Origin: Oscillospiraceae bacterium
Lineage (GTDB): Bacteria; Bacillota; Clostridia; Oscillospirales; Ruminococcaceae
DNA: 64,000 nt
NCBI GenBank assembly: GCA_022835495.1
Contig: BQOK01000001.1
Coordinates: forward strand, 2,728,001 to 2,792,000
Direction of reading: 5' to 3'
The notes under the pieces: generated by a model
What the model was told of the DNA's origin: nothing
The model's input: the letters and a program-made list of their open reading frames with translations, nothing else
Database searches by the model: none
Part shown: piece by piece, positions 1 to 9,043 of the stretch
How positions within the stretch are numbered: the first letter of the stretch is position 1
How the letters are laid out: each line of letters starts with the position of its first letter
Program-made: the position numbers and the translations under genes

Positions 1-31
1 CCCAGCCGATGTTGGAGGCGGAACATTTCAT
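1..31 (-). CDS. 5' end of a gene running off the window (possible sugar-phosphate isomerase-like protein)
   Basis: An ATG at 31 on the minus strand begins a frame starting MKCSASNIGW that continues off the window. It sits one base after the stop of the upstream SDR gene, with a GGGAG ribosome binding site seven bases before it, so it is very likely the next gene of that operon. The SASNI-W opening resembles the first strand of TIM-barrel sugar phosphate isomerases/epimerases, which often pair with SDR epimerases. Ten residues cannot establish this, so the function is only a guess. Confidence 0.45.
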   Translation of the reverse strand, partial: MKCSASNIGW

Positions 32-32
32 C

Positions 33-953
33 TCAGCTCTCCCAGCCTTTCATAAACGCGCAGATCCCCGCCAGCTCCTGCTCCGGCGTGCACAAATATC
101 CGCCCGCGCCGCCAAAGCCTGCGGCGTAAAGGGTGCGCATATCGTAATCAAAGGGCGGGGCTTCCAGCTGGTTTTCAAAGGGGCGGCCGGTCACGGCCTC
201 GTGCACCCGGGCGGCGCTGAGTGGCGGGGTGGCCAGGTTCAGCACCCGCAGGTCCAGCTCCAGCGCCCGCTGGAGGTGCCCCCACAGCCGGGAAAGATCA
301 TAAAATTGGTAGACCGAACGGCTGTCGGTAAAATGGGCGGCATTCCAGCCAGCCTCAAAAAAGGCCCGCAGCGCAGCCGGGTCGGCCGCGCCGCTGAGCT
401 TGTAAAAGCCGTTTCCCGCGTCCGTATAAGCGCCCGCTACCAACCCGCTTTTTTGAGCCAGCTCGGCGTATTTTGCCGGGCGCAGCAGCGCGGGGGTGAG
501 GGCGTGCAGGTCGTACAAAAAGTTTTTCTTCAGCCCCCGGCCATACAAAGCTGGCAGCCGCACGATCAGAGCATCCGGCCAGTCGGCCCGCACCCAGCGC
601 TCCAGCTGAAGCCGGTTCGCCCCATAGGGGGCCAGGCCCTCCATAACAGGCTCATCCGCCTCGGTTTTGCCCCGGCTGTCGGCATAAACGCAGATGGAGG
701 AAACCAGCACCACCTTTTCCGGCGCCAGCCGCTGCAGGTTCCAGCGGGCGCGCTCCATCACGGCCAGGTCGGCGTCCGGGTCCTGGTTTGCCAAAAACAT
801 GGCGGCGGGCACCCCCGCATACACCACAAGGCCGTTGGGCTGGCCAAAGCCCTTTTCCACGTCGGTGGAGTGATACGCAGCGTCGAACGTATGGGATGCC
901 AGCAGGTTGCCCCCCACAAAGCCGGTACTGCCCACCAAAACGGTACGCGTCAT
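33..953 (-). CDS. NAD-dependent epimerase/dehydratase-like SDR protein
   Basis: A 306-residue extended short-chain dehydrogenase-like protein. The N-terminus has a Rossmann dinucleotide loop, GSTGFVGG, at residues 8-15, followed by the LVSSICVY strand near 83-90 that carries the usual active-site serines. The expected catalytic YxxxK is YGANR (Tyr110, Arg114), so the lysine is replaced by arginine. Either activity is altered or the protein is a binding or sensor variant. The start at 953 was chosen over a longer open frame because the Rossmann strand begins directly there (MTRTVLVG). It is followed after one base by the partial gene at 1-31, suggesting a sugar-modifying operon. Substrate is unknown. 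Confidence 0.8.
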   Translation of the reverse strand: MTRTVLVGSTGFVGGNLLASHTFDAAYHSTDVEKGFGQPNGLVVYAGVPAAMFLANQDPDADLAVMERARWNLQRLAPEKVVLVSSICVYADSRGKTEADEPVMEGLAPYGANRLQLERWVRADWPDALIVRLPALYGRGLKKNFLYDLHALTPALLRPAKYAELAQKSGLVAGAYTDAGNGFYKLSGAADPAALRAFFEAGWNAAHFTDSRSVYQFYDLSRLWGHLQRALELDLRVLNLATPPLSAARVHEAVTGRPFENQLEAPPFDYDMRTLYAAGFGGAGGYLCTPEQELAGICAFMKGWES

Positions 954-1116
954 GGGCGCTGCCCCCTTTCTGCAGCAAAAAGCCACAAAGATACAAAATA
1001 CATTATACACAAAAAAAACGCCGCGCACAAGGCGCGGCGGCAAACCCGGCAATTTGGCTTTTGCTGCTGAGCAAACCCGCCTGGGCTTTAAAGCGCTCTT
1101 ATCCTTCCCCTTCGGC

Positions 1117-2112
1117 TCAGCGGCGAAGGCCCGCGCGGCGGCCCTTCGCGCTGTGCGCCGTAATGATCGTAAAGCTGCGGGCGTTCACTGTTATCTCACA
1201 GTCATCCGCCACCGCATACCAGTTTTTTCCTTCCCGTACCACAGTGGTGCCCTTTTGCCGGATCTTTTCCCTGCACCACTCCACCACGTCGGTCTCCTTT
1301 TTCAGGGAGAGGTTTTTTCTGATCCGTTCGATCCCAAGCGGGGTGGTGTGCAGGCGCTCCAGATTCTCGGCCAGCGCCTCCGCGCCGCTCTTGATCAGCA
1401 CGCCCGTCCCATGCTCCTGCAGCTGCTCCTGTTCCCAGCGGCGCAGCACCGCCAGCTCCTCGGGGGTGTGGAACCAGTGTTCCCCGTCCTCCATCACGGT
1501 AAGGGCACACCCAAACCGGGCCGCAAAAGCATCTGCGGTGGAACGGTCCGTCAGCTCGTCCCTCCCCGCATACAAGATCCTGGTGGGTGCCCCCCACTCC
1601 CGGATGGGGTGCTGCCGTGCCCAGCGCAGGTACTCCCACGACAGGGTCTGCCCAAACGCGGTGGGAATGATCCGCCGCGTCTTAAGCTGTTCCTCGCTCA
1701 CGCCGGCCCAGCCCATCATCCTGCCGATCAGGGCAGGCATATCCAAAACAGGCGACACCAAAAGGCAGCGCTCCAGCGGCTGCCCGGCAAAGGCCAGCAT
1801 GCTGAACCAGGCGCCGATGCTCACCGCATAAAGGGAAACAGCCGCCCAGCGGGCCCGGGCGCATTCCAGCACCCATTCCAGTTCGGGCACCACGTGCCAG
1901 GGATCGAACGCCCCACCCTCCTTTGTCCGCACGCCGTGCCCCGGCAGATCCACGCTCAGCACCTGCCAGCCGCGCCGGCAGGCAGCGGCCGCAAACGCAG
2001 CGGCCTCCTCCTTGCTGCCGCCCTGCCCGTGAACATACAGGTACGCCCGTTCGGCCCGCTCACCCCACAGCAGGGCGGGCAGGCCTGCAAATTCCAAAGA
2101 CTCCTGTTTCAT
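1117..2112 (-). CDS. Alpha/beta hydrolase fused to a C-terminal DUF3781 domain
   Basis: A 331-residue protein. Residues 1-230 form an alpha/beta hydrolase: an oxyanion segment YVHGQGG near 26-32, a nucleophile elbow AVSIG with Ser98, and plausible Asp185 (AGRDELTD) and His212 (DGEHWF) completing a triad. From about 252 the sequence switches to a compact domain (LHTTPLG at 255-261, GKNWYA near 295-300, ITVNARSFTIITAH at 307-320) that matches the small standalone DUF3781 family. The substrate is unknown; esterase or lipase-like activity is a family inference. The start overlaps the stop of the MATE exporter gene by four bases (ATGA), so the two are translationally coupled. Confidence 0.85.
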   Translation of the reverse strand: MKQESLEFAGLPALLWGERAERAYLYVHGQGGSKEEAAAFAAAACRRGWQVLSVDLPGHGVRTKEGGAFDPWHVVPELEWVLECARARWAAVSLYAVSIGAWFSMLAFAGQPLERCLLVSPVLDMPALIGRMMGWAGVSEEQLKTRRIIPTAFGQTLSWEYLRWARQHPIREWGAPTRILYAGRDELTDRSTADAFAARFGCALTVMEDGEHWFHTPEELAVLRRWEQEQLQEHGTGVLIKSGAEALAENLERLHTTPLGIERIRKNLSLKKETDVVEWCREKIRQKGTTVVREGKNWYAVADDCEITVNARSFTIITAHSAKGRRAGLRR

Positions 2113-3488
2113 CCTTTATTCCCCTTCTCTATAGGCGCCGCCGGCCCTGGCATGGGCGGAAAGCGCAGCCGCGCCAAACACAGTGCGAACAGTACCGAGC
2201 TGATGCCCCAGGTGAGCGGGTAGGCCCAGTAAACCACCCGGATGGTGGGCAGGACCCGCACCGTCAGGGTGATGTAGGTGATGCGCAGCACGCACCACAC
2301 CGCCAGCATGATCCCCATGGGGATGACCGGCCGGCCCAGGCCCCGCAGCAGCCCCGCGCAGCAGTGGGAAAAGGCCAGCAGGCAGTAAAACAGCGCCACG
2401 GTGCGGGCATAGTTCACCCCATACGCCACCACCTGCGCTTCGCCGTTAAAGGCCGCAATGAGCCGGGGCGCCAGCAGATACATGCCAAGCCCCACCCCCT
2501 CGGCCAGCAGGGGGCTGCACAGCAGGCCGAACCGCATCCCCTGCTTTACCCGGTCGTACCGGCCCGCGCCCACGTTCTGGCTCACAAAGGTGGAAAGGGC
2601 CAGGGCAAAGCAGGTAATGGGCAGAAAGGCGAAGCCCTCCACCTTGCTGTAGGCCCCGCAGCCCGCCATGGCCGCGGAACCGAAGGCGTTGATGTTGGCC
2701 TGCACGATCACGTTTGCCAGCGAGATCACCGAGTTCTGCACCCCTGAGGGCAGCCCCAGGCCCAGCACCTGGCGCAGCGTGCCCGGATCAAAGCGCACCC
2801 GCCGCCACCGCACGCGGTACGCCGTGCCCGGCCCCGCCAGCTTGCGGAACGAGAGAACGGCGCTCAGCGCCTGGCTGATCACCGTTGCCAGCGCTGCGCT
2901 GGCAACACCCCAGCGCAGCACCGCCACGAACAAAAGATCCAGCGCCACGTTCGCCGCCGACGATACCAGAAGGTACACCATGGGGCTGCGGCTGTCGCCC
3001 ACCGACTGCAGGATCCCCGCCCCCACGTTGTACAGCACCACCGCGCTGGAGCCCAAAAAGTAAACCCGGAAATACGCCACCGAGCTGCCGATCACATCCT
3101 CCGGCGTTCCCATCCAGCGCAGAAGCTGCGGGGTAAACAGCACCCCCGCCACGGTCAGCACCAGCCCCGCCGCCAGGCCCAGGGCCACGGTGGTATGCAC
3201 CGCGCGTTCCAGATTCTCCCGGTCGCCCGCGCCGAAAAAGCGCGCCACCAGCACCCCGGCCCCCAGGCTCATCCCATTTACAAAGCCCACCAGCAGCATA
3301 ATCAGGCTGCCGGACGAACCCACCGCCGCCAGCGCCTCGCCCCCCAGGAAGTTACCCACGATCAGCGAATCCACCGCGTTGTAAAGCTGCTGGAACAGGT
3401 TGCTGCAAAAGATCGGCAGCGCGAACAGCAGCATGGCCCTTGCCACGCCTCCCTGGGTGAGCGAACACTGTGTTTCGTTTTTCCTCAT
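2109..3488 (-). CDS. MATE family efflux transporter
   Basis: A 459-residue polytopic membrane protein of about 12 helices. The opening ALPIFCSNLFQQLYNAVDSL and VGNFLGGEALAAVG are characteristic of the DinF/NorM-type MATE branch, which exports cationic drugs or metabolites using Na+ or H+ gradients. The start MRKNETQ at 3488 was preferred over an in-frame start 12 codons upstream because it precedes the conserved N-terminus and lies inside the usual family length. The downstream hydrolase overlaps by four bases. A strong hairpin lies just upstream at 3523-3555. Substrate unknown. Confidence 0.92.
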   Translation of the reverse strand: MRKNETQCSLTQGGVARAMLLFALPIFCSNLFQQLYNAVDSLIVGNFLGGEALAAVGSSGSLIMLLVGFVNGMSLGAGVLVARFFGAGDRENLERAVHTTVALGLAAGLVLTVAGVLFTPQLLRWMGTPEDVIGSSVAYFRVYFLGSSAVVLYNVGAGILQSVGDSRSPMVYLLVSSAANVALDLLFVAVLRWGVASAALATVISQALSAVLSFRKLAGPGTAYRVRWRRVRFDPGTLRQVLGLGLPSGVQNSVISLANVIVQANINAFGSAAMAGCGAYSKVEGFAFLPITCFALALSTFVSQNVGAGRYDRVKQGMRFGLLCSPLLAEGVGLGMYLLAPRLIAAFNGEAQVVAYGVNYARTVALFYCLLAFSHCCAGLLRGLGRPVIPMGIMLAVWCVLRITYITLTVRVLPTIRVVYWAYPLTWGISSVLFALCLARLRFPPMPGPAAPIEKGNKG

Positions 3489-3522
3489 CTCCGCCGCACC
3501 CCTTTGCTCCGCCTCGCCACGC

Positions 3523-3555
3523 AAAAACAGAGCGCCCGGCGGGCGCTCTGTTTTT
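3523..3555. terminator. Bidirectional intrinsic terminator-like hairpin
   Basis: An AGAGCGCCC/GGGCGCTCT stem flanked by A5 and T5 runs lies between the Ca2+-ATPase stop (3626) and the MATE start (3488). On the minus strand it would terminate ATPase transcripts or attenuate read-through into the MATE gene. Confidence 0.8.
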
Positions 3556-3625
3556 CAGTTTCGTCCTGATTTGTATAATACCATGCCCGCCGGGGCCGCG
3601 CAAGGGGCGGTGCGCCCCCGCAGCT

Positions 3626-6259
3626 TTAGTCCTTTTCCCCGCCCAGCCGCAGGATGGCCTTGCACAGCTCCACCAACGGGATAATGGCCAGCGCAAGCCC
3701 CATGGCCGTGCCGTACTGGGCCAGGGTGATGGCCTCGAAGCCAAAGGCGGCTGCAGCCGGCGGCCAAAACAGCACCCCGGTGCTCAGCAAAAGGCTGCCC
3801 AGCATGGCGCCCCACAGATACATGTTCTGCCCTTTCAGGGCGAACACGCTGCCCCGCTGGCTGCGCATGTTGAAGCTGTGAAAGATCTCGGCCATGCTCA
3901 TGGTCAAAAACGCCATGGATACGCCCGCGCCGCTCTGGGTCACCTGCCACAGGCCGGTTTCGCTGAACACGCCCGCAAAATAGGCCGCCAGGGTGAGCGC
4001 CGTCACCAAAAGCCCCTGCCAGGCCACGTCGAACCCCAGCCCTCCCGCAAAAATGCCCTCCGAGCGGGGGCGGGGCGGGCGGCGCATCACGTTTTCCTCG
4101 GCCCGCTCCATGCCCAGGGCCAGCGCGGGGAAGCAGTCGGTGATGAGGTTGATCCACAACAGGTGCGCGGGCCCCAGCAGCGAGATACCCAGCAGCGTGG
4201 CCGTAAAGATGCTCAGCACCTCGCTCATGTTGGAGGCCAGCAAAAACTGGATGGCCTTGCGGATGTTGTCGTAAATGCGGCGCCCTTCGCCCACCGCCGC
4301 CACAATGGTGGCAAAGTTGTCGTCCGCCAGCACCATGTCGGCCACATTCTTGGTCACGTCGGTCCCGGTCAGGCCCATGCCCACCCCAATATCGGCCGAT
4401 TTCAGCGCGGGCGCGTCGTTCACGCCGTCCCCCGTCATGGCGGTCACACAGCCCCGGGCGCGCCACGCCTTTACAATGCGCACCTTGTGCTGGGGCTGCA
4501 CCCGGGCATACACGCTGAATTCCGGCACGCGGCGGGCCAGCTCGGCGTCGCTCATGCGCTCCAGCTCCATGCCGGTGATGGCGCCGCCCGGGCCGGTCAG
4601 GATGCCCAGCTCCCGGCCGATGGCCGCCGCGGTGTCCTTGTGGTCGCCGGTGATCATGACCGGCCGGATGCCCGCCGCGCGGCATTGGCGGATCGCGGGG
4701 GCCACCTCGGGCCGCACCGGGTCCATCATACCCACAAGGCCCAAAAAGGTGAGCTGCTGTTCGCACACCGCCGGCTCGGGCCGGGCCGGCATGGCGGGCC
4801 AGGCCCGCTGCGCCGCGGCCAGCACCCGCAGCGCAGCCCCGGCCATGCGCTGGTTCTCGGCCAGGATCGCCGCCCGATCCCCCTGGGTCAGGGGCACGGG
4901 CAGGCCGTCCCGCAGCCAGTGGGTGCAGCGGCCCAGCAGCACATCCGGCGCGCCCTTGGTGAACTGGGTCACATCCGTGCGGCCTCTCTCCTTATGAAAG
5001 GTGCTCATGAGCTTTCGCTCGGAATCGAAGGGCAACTCCCCCACCCGGGGCGCGCCGATCGCCAGGGTGTTTTTCGGCAGCCCCAGGCTGGCTGCATACT
5101 CTACCAGGGCGCACTCGGTGGCCTCGCCCTGGGCTTTTCCGTTTGCGCCCAGCTCGGCGTCGGTGCACAGGGCCAGCGCGCGGGCCAGCGATTTTTCGGG
5201 GCCATAATGCTGGCGCACCTGCATCTTGTTCTGGGTCAGGGTGCCGGTCTTGTCGCTGCACACCACCTGGGCGCACCCCAGGGTTTCCACCGCGGTCAGG
5301 CGGCGGATCACCGCCCCCTGGCGGCTCATTTTGGTCACCCCTACCGACAACACGATGGTGACCACCGCGGCCAGCCCTTCCGGGATCGCGGCCACCGCAA
5401 GGCTCACCGCTACCATAAAGGTGGACAGCACGGTGGGCAGATCCACCGTGCCCGCCTCCCACAGCCCAAAGCCAAAAATAAACACGCAGATGGCCAGCAC
5501 CAGCGCGCTCAGCGCCTTGCTCAGGGCCATCAGCTTTTGCTGCAGGGGCGTTTTTCCCTGCACCGTAGCTGCCAGCACCCCGGCAATCCGGCCCATCTCG
5601 GTGTTCATGCCGGTGGCGGTGACCAGCAGCTTGCCCCGGCCGTAGCTCACGGCGCTGCCCATATACGCCATGCAGTGCCGGTCGCCCAGCGGCGCCGCGC
5701 GCCCACCCGGCAGGGCGGCCTCGCTTTTTTCCACCGGCAGGCTCTCGCCGGTCAGGGCGGCCTCCTCGATCTTCAGCGCCACCGCCTCCAACAGGCGGCC
5801 GTCGGCGGGCACCGCGTCCCCCGCCTCCAGCAGCACCACATCGCCGGGCACCAAATCCTCGCTGTGAACGGTCTGAACATGGCCGCCCCGCACCACCCGG
5901 CTCTGGGCCGCGGTCATTTTTTGCAGCGCCTCGATCGCCTTTTCAGCCTTGCTCTCCTGGTATACCCCCAGCAGGGCATTGATCAGCACCACCGCCAGAA
6001 TGATGAACACGTCCGCAAAGCTTTCGCCCGCGCAGGCGGCCGTCAGGCCAGACACCGCGGCCGCCGCCAGCAGCACAATGATCATGGGGTCGGCCATCTG
6101 CTGCAAAAAGCGCTGGAACCAGCTCTCCTTTTTGCCCTCTTTCAGTTTGTTCTTCCCCTGCCGTGCCAGCCGGGAGGCGGCCTCGCGGGGGGTGAGGCCC
6201 TGCGGCCCGCTGCCCAGGGCCTGCTGCACCTGGCGGGCGCTTTGCTGATAATATTCCAT
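3626..6259 (-). CDS. Calcium-translocating P-type ATPase (PMCA/SERCA type)
   Basis: An 877-residue P2-type ATPase that exports cations, probably Ca2+, across the membrane. It has the cation-ATPase N-terminal domain, the TM4 PEGL motif, the phosphorylation site DKTGTLTQNKM, the hinge TGDGVNDAPALK, and a C-terminal helix bundle. The start at 6259 (MEYYQQS) is preceded by GGAGG at a workable distance and matches the family N-terminus; the open frame extends 28 codons further upstream without similarity. It seems monocistronic, ending at a hairpin at 3523-3555. Ion specificity (Ca2+ versus Mn2+) is inferred from family. Confidence 0.94.
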   Translation of the reverse strand: MEYYQQSARQVQQALGSGPQGLTPREAASRLARQGKNKLKEGKKESWFQRFLQQMADPMIIVLLAAAAVSGLTAACAGESFADVFIILAVVLINALLGVYQESKAEKAIEALQKMTAAQSRVVRGGHVQTVHSEDLVPGDVVLLEAGDAVPADGRLLEAVALKIEEAALTGESLPVEKSEAALPGGRAAPLGDRHCMAYMGSAVSYGRGKLLVTATGMNTEMGRIAGVLAATVQGKTPLQQKLMALSKALSALVLAICVFIFGFGLWEAGTVDLPTVLSTFMVAVSLAVAAIPEGLAAVVTIVLSVGVTKMSRQGAVIRRLTAVETLGCAQVVCSDKTGTLTQNKMQVRQHYGPEKSLARALALCTDAELGANGKAQGEATECALVEYAASLGLPKNTLAIGAPRVGELPFDSERKLMSTFHKERGRTDVTQFTKGAPDVLLGRCTHWLRDGLPVPLTQGDRAAILAENQRMAGAALRVLAAAQRAWPAMPARPEPAVCEQQLTFLGLVGMMDPVRPEVAPAIRQCRAAGIRPVMITGDHKDTAAAIGRELGILTGPGGAITGMELERMSDAELARRVPEFSVYARVQPQHKVRIVKAWRARGCVTAMTGDGVNDAPALKSADIGVGMGLTGTDVTKNVADMVLADDNFATIVAAVGEGRRIYDNIRKAIQFLLASNMSEVLSIFTATLLGISLLGPAHLLWINLITDCFPALALGMERAEENVMRRPPRPRSEGIFAGGLGFDVAWQGLLVTALTLAAYFAGVFSETGLWQVTQSGAGVSMAFLTMSMAEIFHSFNMRSQRGSVFALKGQNMYLWGAMLGSLLLSTGVLFWPPAAAAFGFEAITLAQYGTAMGLALAIIPLVELCKAILRLGGEKD

Positions 6260-6396
6260 GGGATGAGATACCTCCTTCACTCGCGCCTTGTCCTCCTTGC
6301 ATATATATGGCGCGGGCCGGGGTTTTAGCCTTTGCATTTGCACAGAAAACCTGGCTGCGCAAAGCAGTTTTTTTGCCTGCCGGGCGCCGGGCAGGC

Positions 6397-6433
6397 AAAA
6401 AGGGGGGGCGGGCCGCAGCTGCGGCCCGCCCCC
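6397..6433 (-). terminator. Intrinsic terminator of the YesN-like regulator gene
   Basis: A 30-base perfect GC palindrome (GGGGGCGGGCCGCAG and its complement) begins 18 bases past the regulator stop and is followed on the minus strand by CCTTTTT. Confidence 0.85.
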
Positions 6434-6451
6434 GGGGTTCTTTTATGCGCT

Positions 6452-7234
6452 CTATCTGCCTCCGCCGCCCAGCACCTGGTTGCGGTACTCGTTGGCGCTG
6501 CGGTTCTCCATCTTTTTAAAAATGCGGGAAAAATGCGTCACGTCGGTAAACCCCACCCTCTCGCTGATCTCCCAAATGCGAAGCGAGGGGTCCTGCAGCA
6601 GCTCCTTGGCCTTGGCGATCCGCACGCCGTTGAGCAGCTCGGAAAAACTCTGGCTGGTATACTTGCCGATCAGCTTGGAAAGGTGCCACTGGCTCACGTA
6701 CACGCTCTCGGCCACATCGGTGAGGGTAAGCTTTTCGGCGTAGTGCTCCTCGATGTACTGCAGGGCATTTTTGATGATAAAGTTCTGGGCGCCCTCGCTC
6801 TCCGTGGCGGGGGTTTCCGCGCTCTCCCCGGCCGCAGGCTGCGCCGCTTCGGCCGCCGTTTTTTCCAGCCGGCGCACCATCTCTGCCAGGGCTTCTTCCA
6901 GGTCGTTCAGCTTGCTGGGCTTTACGCAATAACGCGCCACCCCCAGCTGCATCGCCCGCTGGGCGTACTCGAAATCCGGGTAACCGGAAAGGATCGTGAC
7001 CTGCATGGCCGGGAATTCGCTGCGCAGCGCGGCGATCAGGGCCAGCCCATCCATGCCGGGCATGCGGATGTCGGTGATCAGCATGTCCGGTTCCAGGGTG
7101 CGGATAAGCTCCAGCGCCCGCTTGCCGTCGCCGGCAGTCGCCACCACCCGGCAGTTGTATTTTTCCCAGGGCAGTATTTTGGACAGGCCCTGTACGATCA
7201 CGTCCTCGTCGTCCACGATCACCGCACGGTACAT
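6452..7234 (-). CDS. YesN-family response regulator (receiver plus AraC-type DNA-binding domain)
   Basis: A 260-residue protein. Residues 1-120 are a receiver domain with acidic pocket VDDED at 7-11, phospho-acceptor Asp55 in ITDIRMPGMDG, and lysine of VKPSK near 104. Residues 160-260 are an AraC-type double helix-turn-helix (ALQYIEEHY, FSRIFKK). Such regulators normally pair with YesM-type kinases and control carbohydrate uptake. No kinase is adjacent; the only YesM-like kinase of the window is at 13012-14856, separated by the bil operon and the permease genes, and is the natural candidate partner. The start has only a modest upstream purine tract. Confidence 0.9.
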   Translation of the reverse strand: MYRAVIVDDEDVIVQGLSKILPWEKYNCRVVATAGDGKRALELIRTLEPDMLITDIRMPGMDGLALIAALRSEFPAMQVTILSGYPDFEYAQRAMQLGVARYCVKPSKLNDLEEALAEMVRRLEKTAAEAAQPAAGESAETPATESEGAQNFIIKNALQYIEEHYAEKLTLTDVAESVYVSQWHLSKLIGKYTSQSFSELLNGVRIAKAKELLQDPSLRIWEISERVGFTDVTHFSRIFKKMENRSANEYRNQVLGGGGR

Positions 7235-7433
7235 CGGCTTCCTCCCCTTTGCACAAACTGCCGCGCACCCCTGCGGCGCGCCTTGTTTTGCAGCTCAAAG
7301 TATACCACATTTGGGGGGAATTGAAAAGCGCCCCGCGGTTCTTTTTGCAAAAAAATGGAAAAAAACGAGCGTTTGGTTTCTCCGCATCCCCCGCCCCGGG
7401 GGTGCCGCGCCTTATCCGCCTGCAAAGCCCCGC

Positions 7434-7934
7434 TCAGGCCCCGGCGCAGGCTGCCGCAGCCCGCCGCAGCCCCGCAAGATCCTCTTCATCCGGATGCGGC
7501 AGGGCCCGGTCAAAATTTTCCAGCAGCGCCCGGGCCTTTTCGGGTGCCGCCGGCAGCATTGCCTCGTAGCGCCGGCGCACGGCGGGGGGCATCCTGCCCT
7601 GGCACATATAGCGGCCCGCCACCGTGTTCGAGCCGTCCAGGCATTGTTCCACCCGGTCCAGGATCCGGGCAAAATAGTCCTCGCTGCCCCCAAAGCCCGC
7701 CGTGCCGAACAAAAACACCCGCTTGCCGCGCAGGCGCTCCAAAAACGCCTGCATCTCGGGTGCGCAGCCGCCCTTGTCGGTCCAGAAGCCTGCAAAGATC
7801 AGCGGCGCGTCCAGCGCCTTTTCGTCCGGCGGGCCGCTGTACACGCACCGGGCCGCCGGCAGCGCCGCCCCGATCTCCCGTGCCAGCCGGGCGGTATTCC
7901 CGGTCTGGCTGCTGTAAACCACCGCGTAATTCAT
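7434..7934 (-). CDS. bilS: BilS-like flavodoxin partner of bilirubin reductase
   Basis: A 166-residue flavodoxin-fold protein. The FMN phosphate loop is SSQTGNT at residues 8-14, and later loops include FAGFWTDKG (47-55) and FLFGTAGFGG (74-83). It would carry electrons to an FMN enzyme. Its ATG overlaps the stop of the Old Yellow Enzyme gene by four bases (7931-7934), so the two are coupled. The arrangement MarR regulator, Old Yellow Enzyme, flavodoxin is that described for bilQRS of gut Firmicutes, where BilS supports bilirubin reduction to urobilinogen. The function follows from that context rather than from any unique motif in this protein. Confidence 0.85.
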   Translation of the reverse strand: MNYAVVYSSQTGNTARLAREIGAALPAARCVYSGPPDEKALDAPLIFAGFWTDKGGCAPEMQAFLERLRGKRVFLFGTAGFGGSEDYFARILDRVEQCLDGSNTVAGRYMCQGRMPPAVRRRYEAMLPAAPEKARALLENFDRALPHPDEEDLAGLRRAAAACAGA

Positions 7935-9043
7935 TTCAAAGCTTCCTTTCTGTCATAGATGCAATGCACGCCCTCGTGCCGCTGCATCCCGCCCAGGCAG
8001 GCAATGTTGCAGCGCACACAGCGGCGGATGGTCCCTGCCTCCCCTCTGCGCACCTTTTCGGGCCAGGCAGGGTCGGCGATGAGCTGCCGGCTCATCGCCG
8101 CGCAATCGATGCGCCCGCTGGCCAGCTGCCCTTCCACAAAATCCGGCGAGGTAAGCCCGCCCACCCCGCAGATCGGCAGTTCCGTGCAGCTTCGCACCAG
8201 GTCGCAGTACCGCAAAAAGCACCCCTCCCCGCCGAAATACGGGTGATCGGCCGCCGGGATGGGGTCGCTCAGATCCGCGTGGTCGGCCAGGGTCACGTGA
8301 AAGCTGGTCGCCCCTGCCCGCTCCAGCAGCGGCACGAAAACCGGCAGCTCCTCCAGCAGCACGCCCGCATTGCCGTAGTGAGGGGCCTCCTGGCGCACTG
8401 CCAGTTTATAATCAATGGGCATGCCCGGCGCAGCGCGGCGCACCGCGGCCACCGCCTCGGCCGCAAAGCGCGCCCGCCCCGCCGCGCTGCCTCCGTAGGC
8501 GTCGGTGCGGTGGTTGAACAGCGCCGAGGAAAAGCTGCCGCACATCCGGTCGCCGTGCACCTGGATCATATCGAACCCCGCCTGTTGTGCCAGCTGTGCG
8601 GCCCTTCCGAACGAGGCCGCAATGGCCCCCGCTTGTTCGGCGGGCATCCCGGTCACCAGCTTTTCCGCCTGCCGGTTCAGCAGCGGCCGCAGCTGCTCTT
8701 TGGAAATTCGGCCGCTCAAAATGCCCGGCAGATACCGCAGCATGGCTTTGAAATCGCTGTCCGACTGATGGAGCTGTGCGCAGATCAGGCAGCCCTCTGC
8801 GTGCACCAGCTCACAGAGCCTTTTGTAATGGGCGGCCCCTTTTTTACTGTATAAAGAAAACGGCCCGCCGCGCCCTACCGGAACGTCCCCGATCACGATC
8901 ATAGCGCAGCCGCCCGCGGCAATCCCCCGCAGCCTGCGCTCATACGCCTTGCCCCGCAGCCCCATGCTGGTGGGCGCAAAGATAATGCGGTTTTTCAGGG
9001 TAAGGCTGCCCAGCTCAATCGGCCGGAAAATCGCCTCGTACAC
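7931..9043 (-). CDS. bilR: BilR-like bilirubin reductase (Old Yellow Enzyme family)
   Basis: A 370-residue FMN TIM-barrel of the 2,4-dienoyl-CoA reductase branch of Old Yellow Enzymes, lacking the extra FAD/NADPH domains of the long forms. The barrel opens with LGSLTLKNRI and has the C-terminal iron-sulfur cysteines C342, C345, C349 and C361. The active-site segment reads VHGDRMCGSFSS: His163, Gly164, Asp165 and Arg166 give the HGDR signature reported for gut bilirubin reductase, in place of the HxxHGYL of ordinary dienoyl reductases. It overlaps the MarR gene upstream by 29 bases and the flavodoxin gene downstream by four. Together these support reduction of bilirubin to urobilinogen. No in vitro evidence can be drawn from sequence alone. 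Confidence 0.88.
   Translation of the reverse strand: MYEAIFRPIELGSLTLKNRIIFAPTSMGLRGKAYERRLRGIAAGGCAMIVIGDVPVGRGGPFSLYSKKGAAHYKRLCELVHAEGCLICAQLHQSDSDFKAMLRYLPGILSGRISKEQLRPLLNRQAEKLVTGMPAEQAGAIAASFGRAAQLAQQAGFDMIQVHGDRMCGSFSSALFNHRTDAYGGSAAGRARFAAEAVAAVRRAAPGMPIDYKLAVRQEAPHYGNAGVLLEELPVFVPLLERAGATSFHVTLADHADLSDPIPAADHPYFGGEGCFLRYCDLVRSCTELPICGVGGLTSPDFVEGQLASGRIDCAAMSRQLIADPAWPEKVRRGEAGTIRRCVRCNIACLGGMQRHEGVHCIYDRKEALK

Noticed and set aside
3470-6328. Very long open frame (952 codons) on the plus strand opposite the Ca2+ ATPase
   Set aside because: It is the complement of a well-supported P-type ATPase; the translation is a Gln/His/Arg-rich shadow produced by GC-rich codons, without domains or ribosome site.
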